The translations under genes and the position numbers were made by a program. Shown piece after piece: positions 42,543-51,768 of a DNA stretch of 64,000 nt. Source of the DNA: SZUA-36 sp964650905. GTDB taxonomy: Bacteria > Pseudomonadota > Gammaproteobacteria > Xanthomonadales > SZUA-36. The notes under the pieces were generated by a model. That model saw nothing but the letters and a program-made list of their open reading frames with translations. It ran no database searches and had not been told where the DNA came from. Location of the stretch: contig CAZYVH010000004.1 of NCBI GenBank assembly GCA_964650905.1, forward strand, positions 1-64,000. The letters run 5' to 3'. The stretch's first letter is position 1; each line of letters opens with the position of its first letter.

Positions 42543-43198
42543 TTTTGGCAGCCGGTCGTGGTGAGCGTCTGCGGCCTTTGACCGACGGCACACCCAAACC
42601 CCTCATCGAGGCCGCCGGCAAGCCACTCATCGAATACCACCTTGAACGATTAGCACTGGCCGGCTTTCGGGAAATCGTCATCAACCTGGCCCACCTCGGT
42701 GATCAGATTCGTACCAAGCTGGGTACGGGTACCCATTGGGGTCTCAACATCCGTTACTCAGTGGAACCTCCGGGTGCGCTGGATACCGGCGGCGGTATTC
42801 AAAACGCCTTAGCACTGCTGGGCCGTGCGCCGTTTGTAGTCATCAACAGCGATATATACAGTGATTACCCAATGGCAAGGCTCAGGGCAATCAAGTGTAA
42901 CCATGCACACCTGGTCCTGGTCCCGAATCCCGCGTACAAACCACAAGGGGATTTCGCCCTGTGTGCCGGCCACATCATGAATGAAGGTGAACCACTTCAC
43001 ACCTTCAGTGGTATCAGCGTGTATCACCCCCGGTTTTTTGAGAATGTAGAAGCGGGTTGTTTTTCGGTCGTACCACTGTTACGCCAGGCCGCCTCCGCCC
43101 GGCTTGTCACCGGTGAACTGTATCGCGGTGACTGGCACGACATTGGCACCGCGCAACGGCTTGAGGGCCTGCGCCAGCGTCTGTCCGGCATTGAATGA
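42530..43198 (+). CDS. murU: N-acetylmuramate-1-phosphate uridylyltransferase MurU
   Basis: A 222-residue nucleotidyltransferase that converts MurNAc-1-phosphate and UTP to UDP-MurNAc. The N-terminal AMILAAGRGERLRPLTDGTPKPLIEAAGKP signature motif is split here as MILAAGRGERLRPLT and PKPLIE; the catalytic Asp is in FVVINSDIYSDYP. A second conserved stretch is GTAQRLEGLR. It follows amgK with an overlap, so recycled sugars can bypass de novo UDP-MurNAc synthesis (a fosfomycin-tolerance route in Pseudomonas). About 110 bp of noncoding sequence separates it from pntAa. Confidence 0.9.
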   Translation: MHAMILAAGRGERLRPLTDGTPKPLIEAAGKPLIEYHLERLALAGFREIVINLAHLGDQIRTKLGTGTHWGLNIRYSVEPPGALDTGGGIQNALALLGRAPFVVINSDIYSDYPMARLRAIKCNHAHLVLVPNPAYKPQGDFALCAGHIMNEGEPLHTFSGISVYHPRFFENVEAGCFSVVPLLRQAASARLVTGELYRGDWHDIGTAQRLEGLRQRLSGIE

Positions 43199-43328
43199 CA
43201 TAAATCATCTCTCAAAACTGTATTTGCTCTACAATGCAGCACGTTTTTAAGGGATAATAGCTGGTTACAACACCGGCTTGTATGCCGGTTTTTAATACCA
43301 CAGCGTCTTGGAACAGGGAGAATCACTG

Positions 43329-44480
43329 ATGTCATTAACCGTAGCGGTGCTGAAGGAGCATGCTGCAGGAGAGCGCCGTGTGGCGTTGGATCCGTCCAGT
43401 GCCAACAAACTGGCAGGCAAGGGCTTCCGGGTCCTGATCGAAAAAGGCGCCGGCAACACGGCCGGGTTTTCCGATGAACAATATTCAGACTGTGTATTGC
43501 TGGACGATCCGGAAAGCATACTGTCCATGACCGATATCTGGTTGTGGGTGCAGGCACCCGCGGCCGAACAACTGGCCAAGCTGCCGGAAGGCCACCTCGC
43601 CATGGGTCTGGTTTTCGCGCACCGCAACCCGACGGTCGTAGAGACACTCAAGCAACACCACCTGGCCTGTATGGCAATGGAACTGGTGCCGCGTATTTCC
43701 CGGGCACAATCCATGGATGTTCTGTCTTCACAGGCAACCGTTGCCGGTTATAAAGCTGTGATCCGGGGCGCCACCATCGCGCCACGGCTGTTCCCCATGC
43801 TGACCACTGCCGCCGGCACGTTACGACCGGCCAGTGTGGTGGTCATCGGTGCCGGTGTTGCGGGTTTACAGGCAATTGCCACCTCCCGCCGACTGGGCGC
43901 CCGGGTCGAAGCCTACGACATCCGCGCCGCTGCCCGCGAGCAGGTTGAATCACTCGGTGCAAAAATGATCGATACGGGTATCAGTGCCGAAGGTGAGGGT
44001 GGTTATGCCAGAGAGCTGACCAGCGAAGAGAAACGGCAACAGGCCGATAAGCTCGCCGAGCACCTGGCCAGGGCAGACGTGGTCATCTCCACCGCTGCCA
44101 TACCTGGCAGACCCGCACCAAAAATTATTACCGAATCAATGGTTGAAGGTATGAGTCCCGGCTCAGCCATCATTGACCTGGCGGCTGAATCCGGTGGCAA
44201 TTGTGTGCTGACCGAACCGGGTGAAACACACACTCACCGGGGTGTTATCGTTGACGGGCCGTTAAACCTCGCCAGCCAGGCTGCCATCCACGCCAGTGAG
44301 ATGTACGCACGTAACCTGCTCAACCTGCTGGACTTACTGGTTGAGGACGACAGTCTGAACATCAACCGGGAAGACGAAGTTGTCGATGGCACGTTGTTGA
44401 CGTATGACGGTGAAGTGGTTCACAAAGCCACCGCCGCACTGCTTTCAAGCAGTACACAAACCAAAACACAGGGAGATTGA
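43329..44480 (+). CDS. pntAa: NAD(P) transhydrogenase alpha subunit part 1
   Basis: A 383-residue soluble domain I of the proton-translocating transhydrogenase, which binds NAD(H). The nucleotide-binding VIGAGVAGLQAIA motif and the N-terminal AVLKEHAAGERRVAL block are clear. ATG at 43329 is preferred because GGGAG lies about 8 bases upstream; a TTG at 43308 is also open. The three-gene arrangement pntAa-pntAb-pntB is the split form found in many alphaproteobacteria and some gammaproteobacteria, unlike the fused E. coli PntA. Confidence 0.93.
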   Translation: MSLTVAVLKEHAAGERRVALDPSSANKLAGKGFRVLIEKGAGNTAGFSDEQYSDCVLLDDPESILSMTDIWLWVQAPAAEQLAKLPEGHLAMGLVFAHRNPTVVETLKQHHLACMAMELVPRISRAQSMDVLSSQATVAGYKAVIRGATIAPRLFPMLTTAAGTLRPASVVVIGAGVAGLQAIATSRRLGARVEAYDIRAAAREQVESLGAKMIDTGISAEGEGGYARELTSEEKRQQADKLAEHLARADVVISTAAIPGRPAPKIITESMVEGMSPGSAIIDLAAESGGNCVLTEPGETHTHRGVIVDGPLNLASQAAIHASEMYARNLLNLLDLLVEDDSLNINREDEVVDGTLLTYDGEVVHKATAALLSSSTQTKTQGD

Positions 44481-44481
44481 G

Positions 44482-44769
44482 ATGGAAGGTTTTGTCGCCC
44501 TCTATATATTCATGCTGGCCGCATTTACAGGCTACGAGGTCATTTCCAAGGTACCGACCATCCTGCATACGCCATTGATGTCGGGCTCCAATTTTGTACA
44601 CGGTATCGTACTGGTTGGCGCCATGGTCGCACTGGGCCACGCCGATACGGACGTGGAAAGAATTATCGGCTTTATTGCCGTTTTGCTCGGTGCCGGTAAC
44701 GCGGTCGGTGGCTATGTTGTCACGGAACGCATGCTGGAAATGTTCAAATCGACCAAGGACAAGGACTGA
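44482..44769 (+). CDS. pntAb: NAD(P) transhydrogenase alpha subunit part 2
   Basis: A 95-residue membrane domain II subunit with about three helices: FVALYIFMLAAFTGYEVI, GIVLVGAMVALG and GFIAVLLGAGNAVGGYVV. It begins immediately after pntAa, with GGGAG before the ATG, and is followed by pntB 5 bases later. Together they couple proton entry to NADPH formation. Confidence 0.93.
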   Translation: MEGFVALYIFMLAAFTGYEVISKVPTILHTPLMSGSNFVHGIVLVGAMVALGHADTDVERIIGFIAVLLGAGNAVGGYVVTERMLEMFKSTKDKD

Positions 44770-44774
44770 TCACC

Positions 44775-46172
44775 ATGGGAATGCACATTGATCTGATCAT
44801 TGAGGTTGTCTATTTTCTGGCAGCCGTCCTGTTTATCATGGGTCTTAAAGCCATGTCATCACCAGTCACGGCCCGCAAGGGTATCGTCTGGGCCGGTCTC
44901 GGTATGCTGGTAGCCACGGCGATTTCTTTTGCCTGGCCGGGTATGCATAACTACGTGGCGATGACGAGCGCCATGTTTGTCGGCGGTGTACTGGCCTGGT
45001 GGACCGGCAAACGGGTTGCCATGACCGATATGCCACAGATGATCGCACTCTACAACGGTATGGGTGGCGGCTCCGCAGCGGCCATCGCTGCCGTTGAACT
45101 GGTGCGCCTGTCCAGTGGTGGCACACTGACCCACGAAGGCCCTGTCAGTCAGGAACTGGCCGTGCTCGGCGCCTTGATCGGAACCATTGCTTTTTCTGGA
45201 TCGATGATCGCTTTTGCCAAACTGCAGGGCTGGATGCGTAAAGTTTACCGTTTCAAGGGCCAACAGGTATTCAACTTGCTGGTATTTGCTGCCCTGCTGT
45301 ACTTTGGCTGGAGCATTACCGGCGATGCGGTCAGTCATCAAAATCTGGTTATATTCTTTGCGCTGGCCTTGTTTACGGGTGTACTGATGACGGTCCCTAT
45401 CGGTGGTGCTGACATGCCGGTTGTCATCTCTTTGTTTAACGCCCTGACCGGTCTCGCGGTAGGTTTTGAAGGGTTTGTCCTGCAGAACCCGGCGATGATG
45501 ATCGCGGGTATTGTGGTGGGTTCGGCGGGTACCCTGTTAACCCAGCTGATGGCCAAAGCCATGAATCGTTCGCTGGGTAACGTGCTGTTCTCAAGCTTCG
45601 GCACCGGTGACGATGGCGGTGAAGGGGTCGAAGTCAGTGGTAGTATGAAGGCCATTGATGCCGCCGATGCCGCGATCACAATGGCGTATGCCGAGAGCGT
45701 TATCATTGTACCCGGCTACGGTATGGCAGTTGCCCAGGCACAGCACAAGGTCTGGGAACTGACCAAGATTTTGCAGGAAAAAGGCGTGCGCGTCAGCTTT
45801 GCAATCCACCCGGTGGCCGGCCGTATGCCTGGTCATATGAATGTACTGCTGGCCGAGGCCGGGGTGCCCTATGACCTGATTTATGACCTCGAGGACATCA
45901 ATGGCCAGTTCCCGAATGCAGACGTGGCACTGGTGATCGGCGCCAACGATGTGGTCAATCCGGCGGCACGCAAAGACAAGTCCAGCCCCATTTATGGTAT
46001 GCCCATCCTCGACGCCGACAAGGCGAAGAACGTTTTTGTCATCAAACGTGGCCAGGGTACCGGCTTTTCCGGTATCGAAAACCTGTTGTTCTTTGAAGAA
46101 AACACCCGGATGTGCTACGGTGACGCTCAGGAAGTCGCGCAAAAGTTGATCGCCGGTATCAAGTCGCTGTAG
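44775..46172 (+). CDS. pntB: NAD(P) transhydrogenase beta subunit
   Basis: A 465-residue subunit with eight to nine membrane helices (residues 1-250) and the NADP(H)-binding domain III. The nucleotide-binding block VPGYGMAVAQAQH (near 315), the AIHPVAGRMPGHMNVLLAEA stretch and VIGANDVVNPAA are intact. It makes NADPH at the inner membrane. A strong hairpin without a T run follows at 46202. Confidence 0.94.
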   Translation: MGMHIDLIIEVVYFLAAVLFIMGLKAMSSPVTARKGIVWAGLGMLVATAISFAWPGMHNYVAMTSAMFVGGVLAWWTGKRVAMTDMPQMIALYNGMGGGSAAAIAAVELVRLSSGGTLTHEGPVSQELAVLGALIGTIAFSGSMIAFAKLQGWMRKVYRFKGQQVFNLLVFAALLYFGWSITGDAVSHQNLVIFFALALFTGVLMTVPIGGADMPVVISLFNALTGLAVGFEGFVLQNPAMMIAGIVVGSAGTLLTQLMAKAMNRSLGNVLFSSFGTGDDGGEGVEVSGSMKAIDAADAAITMAYAESVIIVPGYGMAVAQAQHKVWELTKILQEKGVRVSFAIHPVAGRMPGHMNVLLAEAGVPYDLIYDLEDINGQFPNADVALVIGANDVVNPAARKDKSSPIYGMPILDADKAKNVFVIKRGQGTGFSGIENLLFFEENTRMCYGDAQEVAQKLIAGIKSL

Positions 46173-46201
46173 GCTTCCCCACTCCATTCAGGATAAAATG
46201 T

Positions 46202-46224
46202 CACCCCGGTGCAATACCGGGGTG
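46202..46224. terminator. Strong hairpin after pntB
   Basis: CACCCCGGT and ACCGGGGTG form a perfect 9-bp stem around GCAAT. It lies 30 bases after the pntB stop. No T run follows on the plus strand, so it may be a weak or Rho-aided terminator, an RNA-stabilising stem or a REP-like element. Confidence 0.5.
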
Positions 46225-46287
46225 GCACGAATAGGCCCTTTTCCGGCTGCTGACAAGCCAGTTCTGACTTTCTGATTAAGAACATTC

Positions 46288-46316
46288 TTGAAATTAGTGT
46301 TGTACTGTGGTATAAC
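46288..46316 (+). promoter_or_regulatory. Putative sigma-70 promoter of the lipoprotein gene
   Basis: TTGAAA (46288-46293) and TATAAC (46311-46316) are separated by exactly 17 bases. They lie 36 bases upstream of the ATG at 46352, giving a short leader. Confidence 0.55.
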
Positions 46317-46351
46317 ACCTATACATAACGGTTTATCAGGATGACGATATC

Positions 46352-48055
46352 ATGAAATTTGCACGTTTAATAACCCTGTTTACCAGCGTCACACTGCTGC
46401 TGGTTGCCTGCAATAAAGGACCGGATATTAACGTTAACGTCAATGCCAACACCAATCCCCTGCTTGCTTTTGCACCCGCGGATACACCCTATGTATTCGC
46501 GGCGCTCGAGCCAGCGCCCGAAGAAATCACGGATGCCTACATTGCACGCACGCAACCGCTGCTCGATGTGATCGAAAAAAAACTCGCACAATTCCAGGCA
46601 GAGGTCGCTGCGGGTGAGCATGAACAGGCAGCCAAACTGGTGGCTGCGGTAGGGGACGAACTGGGCGGTAAAATCAGCGTTAACAGCCTGGAAAAACTCG
46701 GAATCTCCATACAGGCTCACCATGCCGTTTACGGGATGGGCATCTTCCCGGTCATTCGTCTGGAACTCAAAGATGCAAAGGCCTTGCGCACTGCCATCAC
46801 CCGTGTCGAAACAAAGATGGGTTTTAAATTGCCATCCAAAGACTTCAACGGCACGGCCTACTGGCGGGTCGCACAGGACAGTGTACCCGTGGGTCTGTAT
46901 ATCGCAATCCTGGACCAGCAACTGGCCCTGAGTGTTTTTCCCGTCAATGCTGAAAGTAGTTTACTAGCCGCTTTCCTCGGCCAGGAAATGCCTGCCAATA
47001 GCATGGCTTCCAGTAACGCACTGGCCAAACTCAATAGCGAGAAAGGTTATTCGGACTATGGTTCCGGCGTTCTTGATTTGCAAAAACTGGCGCATGAAAT
47101 TTTCGACCCCACCAGCACCACACGGACCCTCCTCGGACCCGCAATAAGCCCTGGGCTGTCGTCATTCGATCGCGTGTGTATTGCGGAGTTAAAAGCCATG
47201 CTTGCCAAAGCACCACGTATCACTGCCGGAATAACGGCCCTAAGCGCCGATGAAGTCGGCATGCGTTACCAACTGGAAATGGATGGCACGCTGGCAAATG
47301 CATTGTCCTCGGTGGTATCTGATACGCCGGTTGCCGGCACCGGGGACCAACTCCTGAATGCTTCGCTGGCGCTTAAAATAGGCAAGTTGCGCTCGCTCCT
47401 GCTCGAAAAAGCCAATGTCCTGGTCGCTGCGCCCTACCAGTGCAAGCAGTTCCATGACCTCAACCAGGCTGCCCGGCAAATGGCACAGCAACTCAACATC
47501 CCGATGCCCCCCATGGTCAATAACCTGATGGGTGTGCGTGTCAGCATTGACGACATCGATCCCCAGGCAACCGTTCCCGTGGTCAGCGGCATGGCGGCCA
47601 TTCATGTTGATAAACCCGAAATGATTGTCGGTATGGCGAGCATGATGGTGCCCGGTTTTGATAATCTTGACCTCGCCAATCAAACCGAACCGGTCAGAAT
47701 TCCTCAAGACACGCTGGGGTTGCAGAACATGGAGATTTTTGCATTGATGGGTGACGATGCGATTGGTCTTGCACTCGGCGATAAAAGTGCAGCGGGCTTG
47801 AAGACCTTCATGCAGGCAAAAGGCCAGGACGATGATACGTTTTTCTCAGTCAACTATGACCTGGCGCGCCAACTGGACATCCAACGAGACATGCTTAAAA
47901 AATGGAAGGTTACCCCGGGTTCCGGTGATCAGGAACTGAAAGAATTGACGAAGGCAGCCAGGGTAGCCTATGCACCCATGGCCGGGACCACCTATATAAA
48001 TATGAAATTCACCAAACATGGCCTGGTCGTTGACCAGCGCATGACGTTTCAGTAA
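46352..48055 (+). CDS. Large lipoprotein of unknown function
   Basis: A 567-residue secreted lipoprotein (lipobox LLVAC, Cys20) that I do not recognise. After an Asn/Val-rich linker (residues 25-36), the N-terminal part starts FAPADTPYVFAALEP, which recalls DUF3352-like envelope proteins, but I cannot confirm it. No catalytic motif is seen; Cys277 and Cys364 could form a disulfide. A good sigma-70 promoter precedes it. It stands alone, after the pnt operon and overlapping the convergent amn gene by 7 bases. Confidence 0.7.
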   Translation: MKFARLITLFTSVTLLLVACNKGPDINVNVNANTNPLLAFAPADTPYVFAALEPAPEEITDAYIARTQPLLDVIEKKLAQFQAEVAAGEHEQAAKLVAAVGDELGGKISVNSLEKLGISIQAHHAVYGMGIFPVIRLELKDAKALRTAITRVETKMGFKLPSKDFNGTAYWRVAQDSVPVGLYIAILDQQLALSVFPVNAESSLLAAFLGQEMPANSMASSNALAKLNSEKGYSDYGSGVLDLQKLAHEIFDPTSTTRTLLGPAISPGLSSFDRVCIAELKAMLAKAPRITAGITALSADEVGMRYQLEMDGTLANALSSVVSDTPVAGTGDQLLNASLALKIGKLRSLLLEKANVLVAAPYQCKQFHDLNQAARQMAQQLNIPMPPMVNNLMGVRVSIDDIDPQATVPVVSGMAAIHVDKPEMIVGMASMMVPGFDNLDLANQTEPVRIPQDTLGLQNMEIFALMGDDAIGLALGDKSAAGLKTFMQAKGQDDDTFFSVNYDLARQLDIQRDMLKKWKVTPGSGDQELKELTKAARVAYAPMAGTTYINMKFTKHGLVVDQRMTFQ

Positions 48056-48831
48056 CGGAAGTGCTTGATCTTCTCGCCCTTATGGCCGATCTCCGTCATG
48101 GCTTCGATACCGATTTTGAGATGCAAATCAACCCAGTCGGCGGTTACCTTGCGATCTGATTCCTCGGTTTTGACGCCATCGGGTGTAACCGGTACATCGG
48201 AAACCAGCAGGAGTGCACCGTGGGCAATTTCATTAGCATGACCAACAATAAAGAGCGTGGCGGTTTCCATATCGATGCCGATGCAAGTCATGTCATGTAA
48301 TTTTTGATGAAATTCACTGTCGTGTTCCCAGACACGCCGGTTGGTGGTGTAAACGACACCAGTGCGGTAATCAACGCCATGCGCCATAATTTTGTCAGAA
48401 ACAAACTTGTGTAATTTGAACGAGGGCAATGCCGGTACTTCGGGTGGAAAATAGTCGTTCGAGGTACCTTCACCCCTGATGGCTGCAATCGGTAGTATGA
48501 AGTGTCCGATTTCCGTCGACTTTTTCAGCCCTCCGCATTTACCCAGGAATAGCACCCCTTTGGGCGAGACCGCCGATAAGAGATCCATGATGGTCGCCGC
48601 ATTGCTTGAACCAATACCGTAGTTGATGACGGTCAGGTTGTCGGTATTGCTTACCGCCTGCATGGCACGGTCCTCACCATAGATTTTACAGCCGAAGATC
48701 TGGGCAAAACGTTGTACGTAATTGGAAAAATTTGTGAGCAGGATATAATCGTTGAACACTTCAAGAGGCATTCCCGTGTAACGGGGCAACCAGTTGTGGG
48801 TGATCTGGGATTTTGTCAGTTTCATCATCAT
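48049..48831 (-). CDS. amn: AMP nucleosidase (short, phosphorylase-fold form)
   Basis: A 260-residue nucleosidase of the PNP/UDP superfamily. The N-terminal NWLPRYTGMPLEVFNDYILLTNF-type block (WLPRYTG, YILLTNFSNYV), VINYGIGSSNAATIMDLL, GVLFLGKCGGLK and the catalytic-region GIDMETATLFIVG match the short AMP nucleosidase group. It hydrolyses AMP to adenine and ribose-5-phosphate and so regulates the AMP pool. It overlaps hda by 4 bases and is probably the last gene of the DUF2066-perM-hda unit. The adenine-binding Asp in LLVSDVPVTPDG is present. Confidence 0.85.
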   Translation of the reverse strand: MMMKLTKSQITHNWLPRYTGMPLEVFNDYILLTNFSNYVQRFAQIFGCKIYGEDRAMQAVSNTDNLTVINYGIGSSNAATIMDLLSAVSPKGVLFLGKCGGLKKSTEIGHFILPIAAIRGEGTSNDYFPPEVPALPSFKLHKFVSDKIMAHGVDYRTGVVYTTNRRVWEHDSEFHQKLHDMTCIGIDMETATLFIVGHANEIAHGALLLVSDVPVTPDGVKTEESDRKVTADWVDLHLKIGIEAMTEIGHKGEKIKHFRY

Positions 48832-49550
48832 GTGTCCTTGCAGGGATCAGCAGGCGTGGTCCTTAATACGTCACGTGCCAATGGTATGGTAATACGCCGC
48901 TTCAGGGTCAGGGCCGCCCGGTGAAGGTCATCAATAGTTTTCATCAATGTAGCCAGGTTCCTCTGCTGGTGTTTGAGCAGATAACGTTGCACATCCTCCG
49001 GCAACTGGATTCCCAGTGCTTCGCTGCGCTTGCCGATAACCTCCAGCAGCTCATCATCTTCCAATGGCAGCAATGGTAGACGCAAGCCCCAGGCCAGTCT
49101 TGACGAAAGGTCGGCCAGACCGAGCCCCAGGCTGGACAGGCGTTTACAGCTACTGACGACCAGGCGGCCTTTAGCCGCCGTGATACGGTTAAATAAATGA
49201 AACAGGGACTCTTCCCAAGCGGCATGACCCGCGATAACGTGCAAGTCATCCACACATACAAGATCCAGCTTTTCAAGACCCTGCAACGATGCGATGGCAC
49301 CCTCAGGCAGACGTTGCAAAGCAAGGTAGAAAGCCCGCCCGCCACGCTCACGGGTTGCAAGACACAGGGCATTGAGCAAATGTGTTTTACCACTACCCTG
49401 GGGACCGTATAGAAAAATGTGCGAGCCCGGCTCATCCGGAACCTGTTTCAGCGCTGCCACCGTCGTTATATTGGGCCCTGCTATAAAGTCATCAAAACGG
49501 CCCTCAGGCGGCAATACCAGTTGCAGGGGTATCTGTGGGGAAAACAGCAC
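48828..49550 (-). CDS. hda: DnaA regulatory inactivator Hda
   Basis: A 240-residue AAA+ protein that, with the DNA polymerase sliding clamp, promotes hydrolysis of DnaA-bound ATP to prevent over-initiation. A clamp-binding motif QLVLP is at residues 10-14, Walker A YGPQGSGKTH near 48-57, Walker B LVCVDDLH near 100 and the sensor II arginine region near 160. It lies 6 bases after perM and overlaps amn by 4 bases. Confidence 0.9.
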   Translation of the reverse strand: MLFSPQIPLQLVLPPEGRFDDFIAGPNITTVAALKQVPDEPGSHIFLYGPQGSGKTHLLNALCLATRERGGRAFYLALQRLPEGAIASLQGLEKLDLVCVDDLHVIAGHAAWEESLFHLFNRITAAKGRLVVSSCKRLSSLGLGLADLSSRLAWGLRLPLLPLEDDELLEVIGKRSEALGIQLPEDVQRYLLKHQQRNLATLMKTIDDLHRAALTLKRRITIPLARDVLRTTPADPCKDT

Positions 49551-49556
49551 GGCTCT

Positions 49557-50645
49557 TCAGATCCCAGGGTCAGCCGGTGAGTTGTACAAATCACTTTGCC
49601 GGTATTTCCGGTGCAGGTGTACGACCAGCACATTCAGTGCAGCAGCGATGGGTAACGCGAGCAGTATGCCCAGAAAACCGAACAACTGGCCACCGGCCAA
49701 TACCGCAAAAATAACCGTTACCGGGTGTAGTCCAATCCTGTCGCCGACCAGTTTTGGCGTCAGGAACAACCCCTCAGCTGACTGGCCCGCAACAAACACC
49801 AGTAAAACCATCACCAGGTGAAAAACATCATGGAACTGGTAGACCACCATGGCAGCGGCCACAACAACACCAATGATCGAACCCAGGTAAGGCACAATGC
49901 TGAGTAAACCAGCCAGCATGCCAATCAGTACCGCAAAATCAAGACCGACCAGCCACAGACCCACTGAATAGATTACACCCAGGGCAAACATGACCATCAA
50001 TTGACCACGAAAAAAGGCGCCGAGCACAGCATCGACTTCCGCGGCCAGGTGACTGATCTCGCCTTTAACTTTACGTGGCAACATGTCTTCAATGCCCTTA
50101 AGCAGGAGATCCCAGTCCCGTAGCAGGTAGAACGTAACAACCGGTATCAGTATGAGGTTGGTCAACCAGGTCGCCACTGCCAGGCCACCGCGTGAAACGA
50201 TGTTAATGACACTAACCGCGGCTGTACTGATTTCCTGCCAGTAGTCCTTCAGCATTCGGGTAAAGACAGAGCCATCAAACCCGCTCAGGTCAATCCCGAT
50301 CTTTGCCGCGAGCCACGGTAGAGCAGTACTTGAAAACCACTCGATCCAATCCGGAAAACGCTCGATCAGCAAATGCACCTGTCCGAGCAAAGCAGGAATG
50401 AGGATCAGCAATAAGACAACCAACAACGATAATAGCAATACGAACACGACACTGACAGCCAGCGATCTGCCAACCTGCCAGCGCCAGATGGATACCCGCT
50501 GCAAGCGGTCCACCAGTGGGTCGCCAAAATAAGCCAGGACCGCAGCCACCGCAAATGGCGTAAGGATCGGTGCCAGCAGATAGACAAGCCAGCTAGCCAG
50601 TGCAATTAATGCCAATACCAACCAACTGTGCGAAGCGGTTGCCAT
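49557..50645 (-). CDS. AI-2E family (PerM-like) membrane transporter
   Basis: A 362-residue inner-membrane protein with about eight helices. The conserved regions IPVVTFYLLRDWD (near 200) and VPYLGSIIGVVVAA, plus PLVDRLQRV near the start, are typical of PerM. E. coli PerM is suspected to export small molecules. Start overlaps the DUF2066 stop by one base (TGATG). Confidence 0.9.
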   Translation of the reverse strand: MATASHSWLVLALIALASWLVYLLAPILTPFAVAAVLAYFGDPLVDRLQRVSIWRWQVGRSLAVSVVFVLLLSLLVVLLLILIPALLGQVHLLIERFPDWIEWFSSTALPWLAAKIGIDLSGFDGSVFTRMLKDYWQEISTAAVSVINIVSRGGLAVATWLTNLILIPVVTFYLLRDWDLLLKGIEDMLPRKVKGEISHLAAEVDAVLGAFFRGQLMVMFALGVIYSVGLWLVGLDFAVLIGMLAGLLSIVPYLGSIIGVVVAAAMVVYQFHDVFHLVMVLLVFVAGQSAEGLFLTPKLVGDRIGLHPVTVIFAVLAGGQLFGFLGILLALPIAAALNVLVVHLHRKYRQSDLYNSPADPGI

Positions 50646-51676
50646 CAGTGCAAAAACCTGTATTCAAAGGTGTCCCCAGGGCCAAGTGGGCGCAGCACCG
50701 CCTTGCGCTGGAATGCTTCTCTGAGGTAGCGTGGCGCCGCATTGAGTTGCAAACGGAAATAGGCACGGCCGGGCTCTGCGGCAAGAACATCCACAGCCGT
50801 AACAAGACCCTGATCCTGCAGATACGCAAGACAGCGGTTGTAATCATCGCCACTGTCCAGGCCCTCAATGCTTACATCGATGTTCCACTGTCCCAAGTCA
50901 GCAGCAGCGATTGTATTCGCTCCCGCGATCTGGTCGACTGCGCGATGGATACCATCAGCCAGTGCAAACATCAATTCCTGGTCACTGTTATGCCAGCTCC
51001 AATACCCTCCCCCACCCGCCAGACTCCAGCGCAGAACCCACCGCGGGCCTTCACGACGGGCAGCAATAATCAGCACACTGTCGTCCGGCGCTCCCCAACG
51101 GGCCAGGTCATCGGCAAACCCACCCCACACAAGCTGCATATCGACCAACTGGATTTCTTCCGCGTCCAGTTCAGGCCAGCTGACCTGCAACCCGCGTCTG
51201 TCTGCCAGCTCCTGCAACGCCTGCCAGGCATACTGGTATTCCAGCGGTCTCAAGCTGCGTGTTTGGCCATCATCGATCACCACCCATACCTGTACGACAG
51301 GCCGGTCTGTCTGCCAGCGCGGTAAGCCTGCCTGGAGCAGGATGCGATCCACTTCCGACCGCATGAAGCGGGCCACAAGATACAACGCTCTGGTGCTGCT
51401 ACCATCCGGCTGGATGCGTTGTACATTTTTATACTGGAACGAAAGTAATATTTCGTCGGCATTTTGTAAGGCATCATCAATAGCACCTGAATTGGGTATC
51501 TCGCGCCGTCCGCTGAGTTTTTGCAGCACCTGGATGAGTGCGCTGGGCATGGCATCATTGCGTGCTGCTTCACTTTGGCTGGTGACCAAAACTTCTCCGC
51601 TATACAGGTCTTGAGCGACAGCAGTGGATGTACCAGCCAATAACAGGATAAAAAAGATTGTCGGTAATTTATACAT
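50645..51676 (-). CDS. DUF2066 periplasmic protein
   Basis: A 343-residue protein with an N-terminal signal peptide (MYKLPTIFFILLLAGTSTAVA, cut before QDLYSGE). The rest is the DUF2066 domain found in gammaproteobacteria between hda/perM and purM. Its function is unknown. Likely first gene of the operon to hda and amn, divergent from purM across 92 bases. Confidence 0.85.
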   Translation of the reverse strand: MYKLPTIFFILLLAGTSTAVAQDLYSGEVLVTSQSEAARNDAMPSALIQVLQKLSGRREIPNSGAIDDALQNADEILLSFQYKNVQRIQPDGSSTRALYLVARFMRSEVDRILLQAGLPRWQTDRPVVQVWVVIDDGQTRSLRPLEYQYAWQALQELADRRGLQVSWPELDAEEIQLVDMQLVWGGFADDLARWGAPDDSVLIIAARREGPRWVLRWSLAGGGGYWSWHNSDQELMFALADGIHRAVDQIAGANTIAAADLGQWNIDVSIEGLDSGDDYNRCLAYLQDQGLVTAVDVLAAEPGRAYFRLQLNAAPRYLREAFQRKAVLRPLGPGDTFEYRFLH

Positions 51677-51768
51677 CCGCGCTTACGGGCCCTAAAATTT
51701 GGATATTCCAAGCTGGTAAATACGATAACATATGACACCACGACCGGCATGAAATTACAGAGCAACCC

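Noticed and set aside
46428..46443. TTAACGTTAACGTCAA, close to the LiuR operator
   Set aside because: It lies inside the lipoprotein coding region and is produced by the codons of a repeated Asn-Val linker; no catabolic gene follows.
48049..48831. AMP nucleosidase as part of a nucleotide-depleting defence system
   Set aside because: It matches the housekeeping short AMP nucleosidase group, lies in the hda operon and has no sensor or effector partner nearby.
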